DNA of 64,000 nt from Sipunculus nudus. Taxonomy: Eukaryota; Annelida; Sipuncula; Golfingiida; Sipunculidae. The notes below the pieces were generated by a model. It was not told the DNA's origin. It made no database searches and saw only the letters and a list, made by a program, of their open reading frames with translations. Positions 23,118-34,714 of the stretch are shown here, in pieces (positions within the stretch are counted from its first letter, which is position 1; every line of letters starts with the position of its first letter). The stretch is taken from the NCBI GenBank assembly GCA_026874595.1, contig CM049309.1, positions 42,611,079 to 42,675,078 of the forward strand, written 5' to 3'. Position numbers and translations under genes: made by a program.

Positions 23118-24068
23118 ATGTTCCATCATAAGCTTACCGACGAGGACACGATGTTCATGTTTAAGATGAACGAGATTCTTTCCCGCTTTCCGAACCAGGA
23201 GGTCCCGAAGCAGCCGACACAGTTACTTCCGCATGTCTTCATCGGGAATCTCGCCAACGCAGAAAGCATATCCACTCTACGCAGAGCCGGAATAACCTAC
23301 GTCCTGAATTGTGGCGCGCTGAGAACGATCAAAGATTCTCCATACAAAGGTCTGGGAATAGAATACCACGGATTCCTAGCCACCGATAACGACAGTTATG
23401 ACATCAGCAACCATTTTGGTGAATCATTCTCTTTTCTGGATAATGCCAAACGGAAGGGTGCAAAAGTGTTGGTTCATTGCGCCATGGGAATAAACCGTAG
23501 TGCCGCAATATGTGCCGCTTACATAATGAAGGAACGAAATATGACGCTGCTCCGGACCATGGAATTCCTCAAAGTAAAACGACCTGTAATACTTACCAAT
23601 ATTGGCTTCCGCTATCAACTACTTAAGTTTGCCCGAAAAAGGAGACTGCTGGAATCCGAAGCAGAGCTTAACAAGGCGCTAAGAGAAGGAGTTGATATGG
23701 TGCATTTAGCAAACTCAAGAGTGCAACCACACGTCAGTCGTAGGCAAAGTGTAGACCATGCGGTCATCAGTAGTCGACATGTAGACCGAATGGGAACACG
23801 ACCATTGGGGCACCCCAGGATCACAGCCCGCCCACCTGACCCATCGCCCCATGTCCCACAGTCAACCAATTACGTCTCAGTGAAACCAAACCCCGTCCAC
23901 AGGAACGCGCCGCTCTTGCAGGAACACTTGGCTTTCAGACCTCCTGAGCGCCATTTTAAGGGAAGGTCTGTCAGCGTCGACAGGCTGGGCGCCGAATCCA
24001 GATACATCCTCCCGGGGGAAGATATCTTCACCAGATACATAAGGAATATGAGAAATAACTGGCAATAG
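23118..24068 (+). CDS. dual-specificity protein phosphatase
   Basis: A 316-residue protein whose first ~175 residues form an atypical dual-specificity phosphatase domain, which removes phosphate from Tyr and Ser/Thr through a cysteinyl intermediate. The signature HCAMGINRSA (residues 120-129) supplies the catalytic Cys121, phosphate-binding Arg127 and Ser128. The general acid is probably Asp90 or Asp92 (ATDNDSYD). The family core LLPHVFIGNLANA (residues 36-48) and the post-loop block MTLLRTMEFLKVKRP with GFRYQLLKFA fit DUSPs. After residue 175 comes a ~140-residue basic, Pro- and Ser-rich tail (KRRLLESEAE, several PP and RP motifs) with no recognised domain. No CH2/rhodanese MAPK-binding region is encoded in this exon. 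All catalytic residues are present, so it is likely active. The coding region is one exon; an acceptor precedes the ATG and AATAAA follows about 410 bp after the stop. The exact subfamily is not assigned. Confidence 0.87.
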   Translation: MFHHKLTDEDTMFMFKMNEILSRFPNQEVPKQPTQLLPHVFIGNLANAESISTLRRAGITYVLNCGALRTIKDSPYKGLGIEYHGFLATDNDSYDISNHFGESFSFLDNAKRKGAKVLVHCAMGINRSAAICAAYIMKERNMTLLRTMEFLKVKRPVILTNIGFRYQLLKFARKRRLLESEAELNKALREGVDMVHLANSRVQPHVSRRQSVDHAVISSRHVDRMGTRPLGHPRITARPPDPSPHVPQSTNYVSVKPNPVHRNAPLLQEHLAFRPPERHFKGRSVSVDRLGAESRYILPGEDIFTRYIRNMRNNWQ

Positions 24069-24475
24069 CCACACGGGCAGGGTTAGGTAATTTTTATTTA
24101 CTCGGTCATGTGGTGTTATGTTGAATATTAAATTATGGAGTGGGTTATATCATTGTTCGCCGTGGTTTAATAAAGGAAGAATATTGACACGACCGTATAT
24201 TACTATGCAATATAATAAACACAACAAAATAATACTAATCGTATCCTTTCTGACCCTGGCCAATGCATATCTGAAGTATGCACGTGAGGAACAGCATTAC
24301 TACCGTAACTACCATAAATCTTAATGAATTAGTTATACGAACTAAAAACGGTATTCAAACGAAATGTTTTCTACGATTTCTGAAATAATTTCAATGAGTG
24401 AAACCCCTACATACTTTGTTATTTTGACTTTACGTGCACACAAATTCATATATTGCAAAAACACCAACAGCCACC

Positions 24476-24481
24476 AATAAA
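24476..24481 (+). terminator. polyadenylation signal for the phosphatase gene
   Basis: A canonical AATAAA about 410 bases downstream of the stop codon. Earlier AATAAA words at about 24,170 and 24,214 are alternatives. Confidence 0.45.
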
Positions 24482-24961
24482 GAACTCGTATTTTACAACC
24501 CTCCTCCGTTGTTGTTAATCTGTTTGGAAGAATTTTGATTTGCGGGCATTATCGTCGGATTAGGTCCATCACATTGTTGAACGGCAAGTTGAACTATATA
24601 AAAAGGAGAAAATAAGATTTTCCAACACATACCCATCCATCACAACATGTTTACCGACGACAAACTATGAAAACGTGTAGCAAAAAAAAAAAAAAAAAAA
24701 AGACGCGTCTCAAAAGTAAATATAATACTCATCACCCAGCTAGAATCTGTTTCGTGACCCAACATTCATGAATAAATGGTTTATATATCTAGTTATCGAA
24801 TAGACATAGGGTCCGGAAAGGAAACGGTAAAACTGCAGGGGATACAGGCACTTGATGACATTTAATCGCATTATGTCACGTGGCTTCCCTCGGTCACACC
24901 ACACAAGAAGCGGACATATATTTCCGGGAACTTTCACCCAAAAATCCAAAATAATAACACT

Positions 24962-25740
24962 TGTCTAGGGGTAACATAATACAGGTTTATTTTAAAAAAG
25001 TCCAATAATTGGTCACCGCCGTCATAGACTGACTCCTATCGTACAATACAATTCTTCCACAGTAATTTGGGTTTCGCAAACCGCTCACTGGCTCTAACTT
25101 CATTAATGCATATTTCACATAAGCTCTAACGCACTCCTTTGCCAAACATAAAACTCCAAGACCAATATGCGTCCTCTCGCGGTATTTGACAAAACTCCTC
25201 ATTTGGTGCAAATCTACACAACACGTCGTCCATAAAGACACGTCTCGACAGACTCTGACTCTCATTAACTGACTCTCTTGACTCACTAATATCCCGGCTC
25301 TGGAGCCGGCTTCTATATATACCTGCTGCAAAGAACCTTCGGAAGAGTTCTAGTCAACGAATATTCCTGAACTATCTACAGACTTCTCTACAGCGAAATT
25401 ACCAGCTAAGCCTCCCATAAGCATCCAGAATATTCTGTCAGCTTACATCCACAAACAGTAGCATAGTAATTTCCAATAGTAAGTTCCAAACCGATCTACT
25501 GATAAACACAATTAATGATAAAAAAAATCAACAGAACATTATTAAATATCATTAACTACATCTTCCTAACCATATCTTATTATTCTATGAGGCTTCCGTC
25601 TATCATGACCTGACCTGGTAATGCATTTGTGTCATCCTCCAACAAGATGTAGCAGCAACTGGCACAGTGCACCTCCCGTTCACATAAGACCCAGCAACAC
25701 TGCTGCAAAATCATAGCTGTTCACCGGGCACTCCTGATGT
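24962..25740 (-). mobile_element. possible solo LTR
   Basis: On the minus strand there is a TATATATAG box at about 25,317, a short GC hairpin (AGCCGGCTCCAGAGCCGG), and an AATAAA near 24,990 followed by GTTACCCCTAGACA. This order resembles U3-R-U5 of an LTR ending in CA. No partner LTR, primer site or target duplication was found, so the call is tentative. Alternatively it is ordinary intergenic DNA. Confidence 0.25.
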
Positions 25741-26566
25741 AAGTAAATAAAAAACTAAATAAATGAGCTAAGGCGTTAAACTGCTTTTAAGGAACTTAAA
25801 CATCTAACTTTGCTGAACACTGCGTGCCTGTAGTCTGCGTGAACAGACGGAGACTTCTCTGTTATAACAATCTTACATCGATATGAGTTTATAAGTTTAT
25901 CGAGAAAGCTCGCTAAAACGTAATCAATATTATCGATATATCGGTTTATTGCGGTACGTTCTTCTGCACTGAGCATCGCCATATCGATATATTATTTATC
26001 GACATTTCCTATATTTTGTCAAACGTAATGGAAACTGCTTTATTGTAAAACAAATTCTTTGATGTATACGTTATCTTTTCCTATCAGTTGTGCTTCTATC
26101 GACCTGCCATCTAGCGCGCAATAACATAACCAACACAATGAGACTTTCAGCGTCATGTGAAGCGACTGGTTTTGACTATGCTCATAATGGATTATAGAAA
26201 TTGCAGTTACAAAGGCAACACTCGGCTTGTTCATCCTTGATAATAGGACCAGAAACATGATCCTCAGGAAAGAACATCAAAGAGTAAAATATGTGAAATG
26301 CGTTTCAACGACGATTAAGGATTTATCAAGTGCGGACGGTCCTGAAATTTCAGAACGTTCCGATTTATCAGGACTCGTGCCTAAAAATCAGGACGCACCG
26401 ATTTTCAGAAAACAAAATAATACCTGTGTTTCCATTGGGTGACCATACAATGCGACTTTTGTGTAACTGGCTAGCTGAAACAGTAGGGATCAGTAAGTTT
26501 CGTTGGTAATTTGTTCAATTTGGGTTTCTACAAGTGAAGCTACAGACCTGGTAAAATGACAGTTCC

Positions 26567-26925
26567 CTAGGATACTTGTTCATGGTCATATGGGTAGGTA
26601 TTTGCAAAAGTTATGACTATTTTCAGAAACATATCGTTCCTATAGTTGGAAAGAGCATGTTTTAATCATACATTTTGCCAAATATTTTTAAAATCTACCA
26701 TGTAGTTTAGCTTCAATTTCATGATTCAAATCTCCTTACGTTTATATACATGATGCTTGTTAAGGGTCATATTGGTAGGTATTTGCGAAAGTTATGACTC
26801 TTTTCCGAAACATTTCGTTTATAAAGTTGGAATGAGGATGTTTTAATAATACATATTTTTCAAATCTAACGTGAAGTTTAGCTGCAATTCATGATTCAAA
26901 TCTTTTTACGTTTATTCACCATGTA
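26567..26925 (+). repeat. ~185-bp tandem duplication
   Basis: Two diverged direct copies, starting near 26,567 and 26,752. Shared words include GGTAGGTATTTGC, AAAGTTATGACT, GTTTAGCT, CATGATTCAAATCT and TTACGTTTAT. There is no coding content. Confidence 0.7.
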
Positions 26926-27537
26926 CACAAAATGTGATTATTTGATAATACTTTCAATGGTCAGTATAATAAATGATTATGACGTTGACATACATTGTTA
27001 TTAAGTATTTACATTTTTCATACGCTCTATGGTTCCTTTTACATGCACGAGGAAACGAGTGTTCTTATAACTATGCCCTGAACTGAGCGGTTCCTTGTGC
27101 GTGGAAATTCGCAAAAAGTAGAGGCGACGGCATATAACCGATTAAACGTCCTATACTTTCTGTAGTAATATTTTTCCAGTATGTCAATGATAGCATTTGC
27201 CGATAATATAAACCGATTTAACGGCGCGTCCTATAATAATGGGGTCTCTACATGTTAACAAAATGATCATCTATAGTGTGCGATGAGATCAGCGTTTCCT
27301 TGCCTATATATACTCATAAAAAGGTTCAATGGACCATCTTTAGTTATGCAGGACGGCGAATCGGAGGAGACCCCTTTATGCATGCAAGTTCTTCGAAATA
27401 AAGCTCTAAGACTGCATGACATAAAATTTCTTTACAAATGTGGCATATTTTTTAATTATTTAATTGAATGTAGCATCCGGTTTTATACATGTGTATTTTA
27501 TATACACCAGCATGCTTTCAATGAACCGACCATAAAG

Positions 27538-27835
27538 CAGTGTTTCCATGTGTGCGTATATGCGTGAAAAATCCCTCATATGATTTTGTAACTATGGTGT
27601 TTCCATGTGTCCGTCAGCGTATATATGCTATATGTGTGAAAATCTGAACTGGAACGATAGGCTATTCACGCAAAGGGTTCTGCGTGAACTCAGCGATCCG
27701 TGATGAAATGACGTCACACCAGCATTTTTGGTGGAAAAAATGCTAGATCCACTGTACAAATATATACGTCTGCCAGTTCACGCATATATAAATAAGCGTT
27801 TTCGTGCGCATGGAAACGCAGCAAAACATGCTCCT
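27538..27835. mobile_element. possible hAT-type MITE
   Basis: Begins CAGTGTTTCCATGTGTGCG and ends with the inverse-like TGCGCATGGAAACGCAG. The CAGTGTTTCC start is hAT-like. The interior has further GTTTCCATGTG and GCGTATATATGC words. An 8-bp target duplication is not evident. Confidence 0.3.
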
Positions 27836-27839
27836 GAAC

Positions 27840-29390
27840 GTCAGCGTCCCCATCCGGCAGCGTATATTTCAATTCCTTGATTGTTCAACAGATGGCAGCA
27901 TTGTTTAAACATACAGTAAAGATATTTCTGCCGGACTGCCGAGGTTGAAAACTTAGTTATCTGCTTTTAATTACTTGTTCGGACTCGTGTGGTCTTAATA
28001 TTTATATTTAAACTTTCATACAAATTAACAAGAAATGACCAGCAAAAGCAACTATTAAAAATTGCTGAGCATAATTTTACACATGTGCCTACTCCACTGT
28101 TTAATTCACCGCTGGGCCTCGTAATCAAGAAAATCATTAGCCAAAAAGTTGTTTGTACCACTCCAGGATCTGCACAAACAAGCTTTAATATAAATGTTTT
28201 TATGTGGAAGGGCCTGTCTGTTATATACGACGTAGTAACTAAGATCCATTATGTATCTGGGAAACGATAATAATAATTATTTCAATAATCCGTACATATG
28301 AAAATGCCTGATTGCACTCAAAACTGACAGAAATGCAGAGATCATTAAATATCTTGTAAAGAATGCATGGGACACACCAGTAATCAGAAAGAATTCAATA
28401 TCCAGTCTTTTTACATACGGACACATTTACATAACTAACTTCTTCAGAGCTGTCACAGCCTAAGCTTGACCTTAATCAACAGAAAAATCTATTTCGGTGT
28501 TAGGCAACGTGACAGGGCGGTTGCACACGCTTCCTCTCATTTATATCCTGCTGCTAACCAGGCCTTGTAGCTACCACACTTGCGGGTCCTTGCTGTGTCA
28601 AATTGCTCACTGCCGAGCCATATTATACTTGGAGAACGACGCACTCGTTTGTGAGTGAAACGCGAGCTTGAGGCACAATCTTCTCATACTGAGCCTGAGG
28701 AACACCAACCCTGCAACCGTGATAAATCTTATCGCTCTCCGGCTGAAATTTGAACTCACTCCTGGCCAGGAATTTTTGTGCTCCCACCCTGAATAACGGG
28801 AACCTGTAACACCCAACGTCTTATAATAATTTATTTTGTTGTACAAATTTTATTTTGTATGTTTTATGCCACAGGCTTTTTTTTTCGTGGGATGCCCAGT
28901 CTGAACGGCAGAGGTGACGCTGGTGATAATGTATGAATATATGAACAAAGATATAAACATATATATACTGATATGCAATGATCTTAAACAGATAAATGTT
29001 GGTTTTGAGAGATCTATACAGAACCTCTTTTATTCGAACATCTGGGGGACCGAATCATGTGTGCGTATATAATTTAAGGATAGAAATCTATCCTTTCGTA
29101 AGGTCTGTTGAATATATATATCGTATATGGTGGAAACAATTTATGTGTCAAATTTGAAGAAAAAAATGTGCAATACGTCAAAAGTTATGGGGTTCACAAA
29201 AACAAATCCTATATTTGACATTGAATGTCAAGGTCAAAGTCACTGGTTTGGAGCTCTTTTGACAACTTAAAAATTCTGAGATCTTTCATTTTGACTTTCA
29301 GAACAATGGATGCATCCACTTGAGAAATATAATGTTGTTTGTTTGTTTTTTTTTTTTCATCAAATATGGAAATTTAAAGTTCAAGGTCAC
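27840..29390. other. gene-free stretch
   Basis: No exon or complete element recognised. The last ~300 bases (CAAGGTCAAAGTCACTGG...) read like the upstream part of the repeat family that follows. Confidence 0.35.
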
Positions 29391-29395
29391 TATAA

Positions 29396-30240
29396 GGGTC
29401 ATGACCCAAACTTGGTGATTCTAGCTCCTGTTGTTTCTAAGATTGTTATGTAAGTATACTTACTTGGCCAAATAACTAAGTTCATATTCCTGTAACTCGG
29501 CCAAAATTCATCGAACCCGAACCCTTTGAACAAACTTGAGAAAGCTCGTCTCTGGGATCATTTCTATGAAATATTAATCAATTTGGCTGAATGATTTCAG
29601 AGGAGATTTTCAAAGGTTTTTAAACTTTTCCCCATAAAATGTAAGTTGATGAAGGTGGCGCCACCAAAAAGCTCAATCCCACAACATCTGACATGCAACT
29701 GATTTTTGCAAAAAAATTTATGTATTTATGTATTATTACTGAGAAATTATGGGTTAATGTACTGATGACCGATGATCCCCGTACAAAAAAGATCAATGCA
29801 GATGGCGCCACCAATACCTCAATTTCAAATATGACGCATGTCACCAACATTTGCATAAAATTTGGTGATGATAGCTCCAGCCTTTTCTGATATTGTAATT
29901 TTAGTATGCTTTTTTTCCGCAAAATGACAAAGTTCAGCTTCCTGTAATCACCGAACTGGAATCATTCGAACAAACTTGAGAGAGATTGTTCCAGGGATCA
30001 TTTCTGTGAAACACTGGTTAATTTGGCTGAACAATCGGAGATGAAGATTTTTAAAGGTTTTTTTTAGCTTTTCCCTATAAAATCAAAGTAAATGCAGAAA
30101 ACAATAAAATAGGCAAAATCCTATAAAGTTTTTTAGATGACTCTTTTTTTTGCATAAAATTTGGTATTGCTGGCTCCTTCCATTTTTTTGAGATAGTATG
30201 AGTAAACGTACAGACGAAGGATGACGGCACGACGCTACTC
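29396..30240 (+). repeat. GGTGGCGCCACC-family repeat, type C
   Basis: A ~0.8-kb array of imperfect ~270-bp blocks, each with a GGTGGCGCCACC-like palindrome (29,654-29,665 exact; a variant near 29,802), a GCATAAAATTTGGTGATG word, a GCTCCTG/GCTCCAG word and an AACTCGGCC or AAATGAC word. It is homologous to 38,400-39,270. It contains no conserved reading frame. Confidence 0.7.
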
Positions 30241-30364
30241 CATCGTATAAGCTAACACGTTCGCTTAAAATACACCACCAGTCTTCAGCAACTGATAAAA
30301 CTAGTAATGATAAATAACCACAGCTGGAAACCTGACACAATTGCTGTCATTTGACATAATGGAG

Positions 30365-30610
30365 CTTTTGTATCGAACGTATGATTTTCTTTGGGTGCAC
30401 AGACAAGCTCCATAACTCAGAGAATATATGTGACCTAATTTCAGGTTTTCAGGGATATTTTAAAGGACCTTCATAGATAATAAGTTAGAGGTTTCTTGAT
30501 CCAACTGTTAGGATTTGTGCCCCATTAACGGGCAATCGGACAACCAGGCAGCCGACACGACAGACACGGCATGATCGCTATAGCTCAGATGACATACAGT
30601 ATGTTGACCT
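30365..30610 (+). repeat. 3'-end-like segment of the GATCGCTATAGCTCAGATGA family
   Basis: Contains ATTTGTGCCCCATTAACGGGCAATCGG, a GACACGACAGACACGG stretch and then GATCGCTATAGCTCAGATGA, matching the end of the nested 3.4-kb element (about 55,945-56,030). It is broken off before the terminal GTCAGCTGAGCTA. Confidence 0.6.
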
Positions 30611-30814
30611 AAATCTGTATATTAACAAGAGTTTTAACGTCACAATGATTTTGAAATTTTAATTGTCAAGCCTACTTCTTTACCTCTTAATTACATACAA
30701 TCCATAGAGCTTATAATTTACACAGTCTGAACAACACATATATGCCTGTTGAATCATTTATAAAATATATGCCTTGCACTTATCTAAGATAACCACACTT
30801 GCCCCACCCTTCCA

Positions 30815-32823
30815 CAGGGTTCGTACACTTATCATGAGAAAAATTTTAAGCACTTTTCAAGGACCTGAAAAGTATTTTCAAGGACATCAAAATTTATGGA
30901 CGGTCAGTGCACCTTCACCCATGCATGTTGCCGACATCGAAAGGCTTGTAACACAAAATGCAAAATAATATTTATAATGAGATGGACCATATAGTGTGAT
31001 AAAAAAAGGCTAGGAAATGTAAAATAAGTAATAGTTATAAGGAAATGACTCAGAAAATAACAAATTTAGCCGAAATCTACACTAACAGCAATTGAAGCGC
31101 TTGTGAAATACCCTTCGGTATAGCCAGTCGCGGTTTAATACACAGCGGCCCATTGTTTTAACTTTACATTCAAAATGATCACTCATCTTTGGCATGACCT
31201 TGACAGATTTAACTAATCTGATAACGAGGGTCTACAACCTATAATATCTTGAATAGGGATCTCTGATTTGCCGACTAGCTCAAACTTTAGCAAATTATAT
31301 GCTCCAACAGAAAGGGTGCCGAAAAACTCTGACAGTTCGGCGATCGTGGGGGATATTCATTCAAGTTTTCAACGGCAAAAAAAAAAATAAAAAATAAAAA
31401 TAAAATAAAAAAAAATAAAAGCCTGTAATATGTTACCCTTATGCGATATTTTGGTATAGTATTATCAAATAATTCAAAACAATACTAGTCAAACTTCGTA
31501 TCAGCACGTTTGATATGACGACCCTGTTGTGCACGACGTTTCTGCCAAGTCACTGGCCGCACGTGTCAACAAATGGCAGGGCAACACCTGTGAAGGCCGT
31601 TATCTAACGATCACAGACGCAGCCAGATTTCTATTCAAACACGTCCATTTGATTAAAACTAAAAATGTGAAATCTCATTTAAAAAAAACTCTTGTTGGCG
31701 ACCTTTGTGCAATCGTTATGCAGGGCAGGGAGGGGGCCGATGCTGGAAGTTGTATATGTCGCTGATCACTCTTTTAAACTGCCAGCGTACTTCGCTTACA
31801 AACGGCTCTCACATCGCAACAAAAATGTGGTTTCCCCCATGGATCCCAGCCTTTTACAAACTGACGCCAGAGTATGTGAATATACATCAGTACCTGCCAA
31901 ACACCTTAACCTATTTCGGACAAACAGTATTTATCAGTATTTTGACCCCCGCGTGTAAACTGTATTTCGCTGATCAGTGGTCTTATGGAGCTAACAAATG
32001 ATGATAACAGCGCGTACACGTGAAATGCGCAGGTACGAAGATAAAAAAAAAACACGCAACCCTTGGATAAACTGAAAAACCTTTAACTAAAACAAAGTCG
32101 GATTGGGTTCGTTGGGGAAATATGACCCCTCTGATATAATTATTATCGCCGAGTTACCAATGTAAAACGTAAAGTTAACTTGATTTAAACGACATATTCT
32201 ACTGAGCGAATTAGTTTTATTATTATTATTTATATTATTATTATTCCCTCAGATTCGAATTGTTCCCATCATGTATTTTTCACACATTTTATTCCCCTGG
32301 TTTGTTCCCAGATAATTATTTCCTTTGGACAGATCTTCTCAATAGCTATTTTAATCATCTCTGTAGTATAACTTTAAAATTTAAATTATAAATCTTGCGA
32401 AAATACTTACGTGAACTCGCCTAGCGTGGATTGAGTTTTCAATTAAAGAGCTTATATATACGTACCTCGGGGGAAATCTCCACGATCTTTCCAGCAAAGC
32501 AGCTCACTTACTATTTGATAATAAACATGTTTATTACCCTCGTATGTTAACTTGTTACATCGTCACTTTCACTGCCCGGTCTCATTCATCCACGATTGGG
32601 TTAATTCTATTTCATACATTTGATTGACGTAGAGATGCCCGAAAGTCGATATTAAAATACCAGGTATGCATACACACAACATGCACCAAACTCTTTCACA
32701 AAAGTTTATTTTTCAAGCACTTTTCCAAACCACTCTCTCTTTTTAAGCACTTTTCAAGCCCTTGAAATTGAAATGACTAAATTTAAGCACTTTTCAAGGT
32801 TTTCAAGGTGCGTACGAACCCTG
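30815..32823. mobile_element. hAT-like inverted-repeat element, ~2.0 kb
   Basis: The left end CAGGGTTCGTAC is exactly inverted at the right end (GTACGAACCCTG). Beside each end are repeated AAGCACTTTTCAAGG words. CAGGG ends suit the hAT superfamily. An 8-bp target duplication is not clear: TTCCA occurs on both sides but is offset by one base on the right. No transposase was recognised. Open frames at 31,529-32,001 are uncharacterised, so this is either non-autonomous or too decayed to tell. Confidence 0.65.
31378..31422. repeat. A-rich low-complexity tract
   Basis: AAAAATAAAA-type simple sequence inside the hAT-like element. Confidence 0.8.
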
Positions 32824-32879
32824 ATTCCAGTGCATGCACGCCCTCTGACCTCCAAAATTTTTAGTCACGTGGCTGTGCA

Positions 32880-33766
32880 AAAATGGTTGAAGGTGGCGCC
32901 ACCAGTTTTGTGTATGATAAAGAGCTTTGTGTGATCCAAACACATGCAAAACTTCAGGTAGATACGTCAAACCAGTCCGGAGATATTAGAATGGATATCT
33001 GCAGCATGAACGTGAACGTAGGTGGCGCCACCAGTCATAAAATCAAGAAAGCTATCCAGGATGTATACACATGCCAAATTTCAGGTGAATAAGTCAAACC
33101 ACTGCCGAGATATGAGTGATTTTAACCCAAGTCAAACGAACAGATGGGCACTGTGCAACAATGGTTGCAGGTGGTGCCACCAGTTTCTTCTATGATAAGG
33201 AGCTATGCGAGATCCAAACGCATGCAAATTTTCAGGAAGATATGTCAAACCAGTCAGGAGATAAAAGCATGGATGTCTGCAGCCTGAACGTAAATGTAGG
33301 TGACGCCACCGGTCATAAAAGCAAGAAAGCTATCCAGGATGTATAAGTATGCCGAATTTCAGGTGAATTAGTCAAACCACTGCAGAGATATGAGTGATTT
33401 TAACTGAAAGCAGACGAACAGATGGACGCTGTGCGAAATGGTTGCAGGTGGCGCCACCATTTTTGTGTTTGTTATAAAGCTATCCAAGGACTACATTTGT
33501 GCAAGATTTTTTTCCTGATTGTCAAATGAGTCCAAAGATAAGTGGGTTAATGTGTCAAAACAGATGCACAGATGGACACACTGCAGAGAGGAAGTGTCAG
33601 AGGTCAACGCAAAATATATGAGCACCAGATCACATGTGACCTGATAATGGTGTCAAGTTTCAGAAATATCTGTCCAGTGGTCTCAGAGTTCTATTCTGAA
33701 CAAATGTTGTGGCGCCAGAACCCAGTCAAAAACATAGTATCTGCAAAACTTTGTTTTGGTGGATAC
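32880..33766 (+). repeat. GGTGGCGCCACC-family tandem array, type A, with terminal hairpin
   Basis: A ~278-bp higher-order unit in about three tandem copies, each holding two blocks with the palindrome or a variant: 32,892; 33,021; 33,168; 33,298; 33,447. Between palindromes are conserved words (ATAAAGAGCTTTGTG, ATCCAAACACATGC, TCAAACCA, GAGATATGAGTGATTTTAAC). It ends with the hairpin GTATCTGCAAAAC-TTT-GTTTTGGTGGATAC at 33,737-33,766. The same array and hairpin occur at 52,930-53,999. The repeated frames starting MVEGGATSF and MVAGGATSF are by-products of the periodicity. Confidence 0.8.
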
Positions 33767-34396
33767 AATGCAGATAAGCATTCTGATTAAATATCTGCAT
33801 GCAGAATATACAAAAAATTATCATATAAAAGTAATAATGCACAAAGCATTTATAAGTAACTAAAAATATTTCACATAGCAAAATGAGTTAAAGTGTGGAA
33901 TAATATTGAACAAAATGTTGGACACAAATTGAGCAAAATATGCTAAAAAAAAGAACTTCAAAAAGTTCTCCACAACTAGAATTGTACACAACTTGAACAT
34001 CTGGAGAGTGTTTGACACCTTGATATCTCTTCATATCTGCTGGCAAAATACTATCAACTCTTGAGCTGTACACCTCTGTTACAGAAGGTCTGACAAATTT
34101 TCAATTCATACTTGTTGGAAGATGACATCTAGAAAAGATCTCAGCAGCTTAATATGTTTTGTTATATACTGAATCAGTGCTGGTTTTCTCTGTGTGAGTA
34201 TTTTTGGCATCTGGGTGAATCCTAACAGATGTTCTGTCTTTCATGTTAAAATATGTAGCCGTCATGAGAGCCTGGACCTAGTACCACTTCCATCTGACAG
34301 ATGTCACCTGTGCAGGTCAGATATCTGTGTTCTTCTTCTACATTCAGAGGGCGGAACTTTTGATCTAATTCATCACAGATGGTGTCAGATCCCATG

Positions 34397-34714
34397 TCAC
34401 TTAAATTCATAGAATAATTCTGCCCGACTGTCATTTTCTTCCAGTTCACTTGTATACTGAGTGTATGGTGTTACACTGGATTCTGAGCATGGCAGGCTGC
34501 TGTAGGCCCCATCTTCTGAGATCTCAACCTTGTAATTCAGCTTGTGTGTCCTGCCAACACACACACGATCACAATCAGTCATGCTGATCTGCACACCACT
34601 GTCACTGATTCCTGACGGAGATGACACAATGTCGGAGAGTTCATGAGGGTTTAATGGTTTCTGCACCAATGATGTATCATCTTGCCAATCACTTGATTCT
34701 CTGTCACTGGTTAT
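34397..34714 (-). CDS. receptor gene, final coding exon (cytoplasmic tail)
   Basis: An acceptor (TTATTCACTTGCAG) precedes 34,714. The exon opens in phase 0, matching the phase-0 donor of the 36,226-36,301 exon, and encodes 105 residues plus a TGA stop. The tail is acidic and Ser-rich with tyrosines in LNYKVEI, AYSSLP, TPYTQYTSEL and FYEFK. These are possible phosphotyrosine docking sites, but none is a YxxQ STAT3-type motif. It also holds DSGVQIS, a DSGxxxS pattern like the beta-TrCP degron known in several cytokine receptors. No kinase or TIR domain is present, so signalling would need an associated kinase. The 3' UTR lies to the left, and no clear AATAAA was found for it. Confidence 0.72.
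   Translation of the reverse strand: MTSDRESSDWQDDTSLVQKPLNPHELSDIVSSPSGISDSGVQISMTDCDRVCVGRTHKLNYKVEISEDGAYSSLPCSESSVTPYTQYTSELEENDSRAELFYEFK

Noticed and set aside
25776-25982. Minus-strand 68-codon frame (MAMLSAEERTAINRYIDNID) as a first exon
   Set aside because: Composition is plausible, but no donor, promoter or downstream exon could be linked and no family is recognised.
32883-33346. Tandem similar peptides (VEGGATSFVYDKELC and VAGGATSFFYDKELC)
   Set aside because: By-product of the ~278-bp type A array; other arrays of the family do not keep the frame open.
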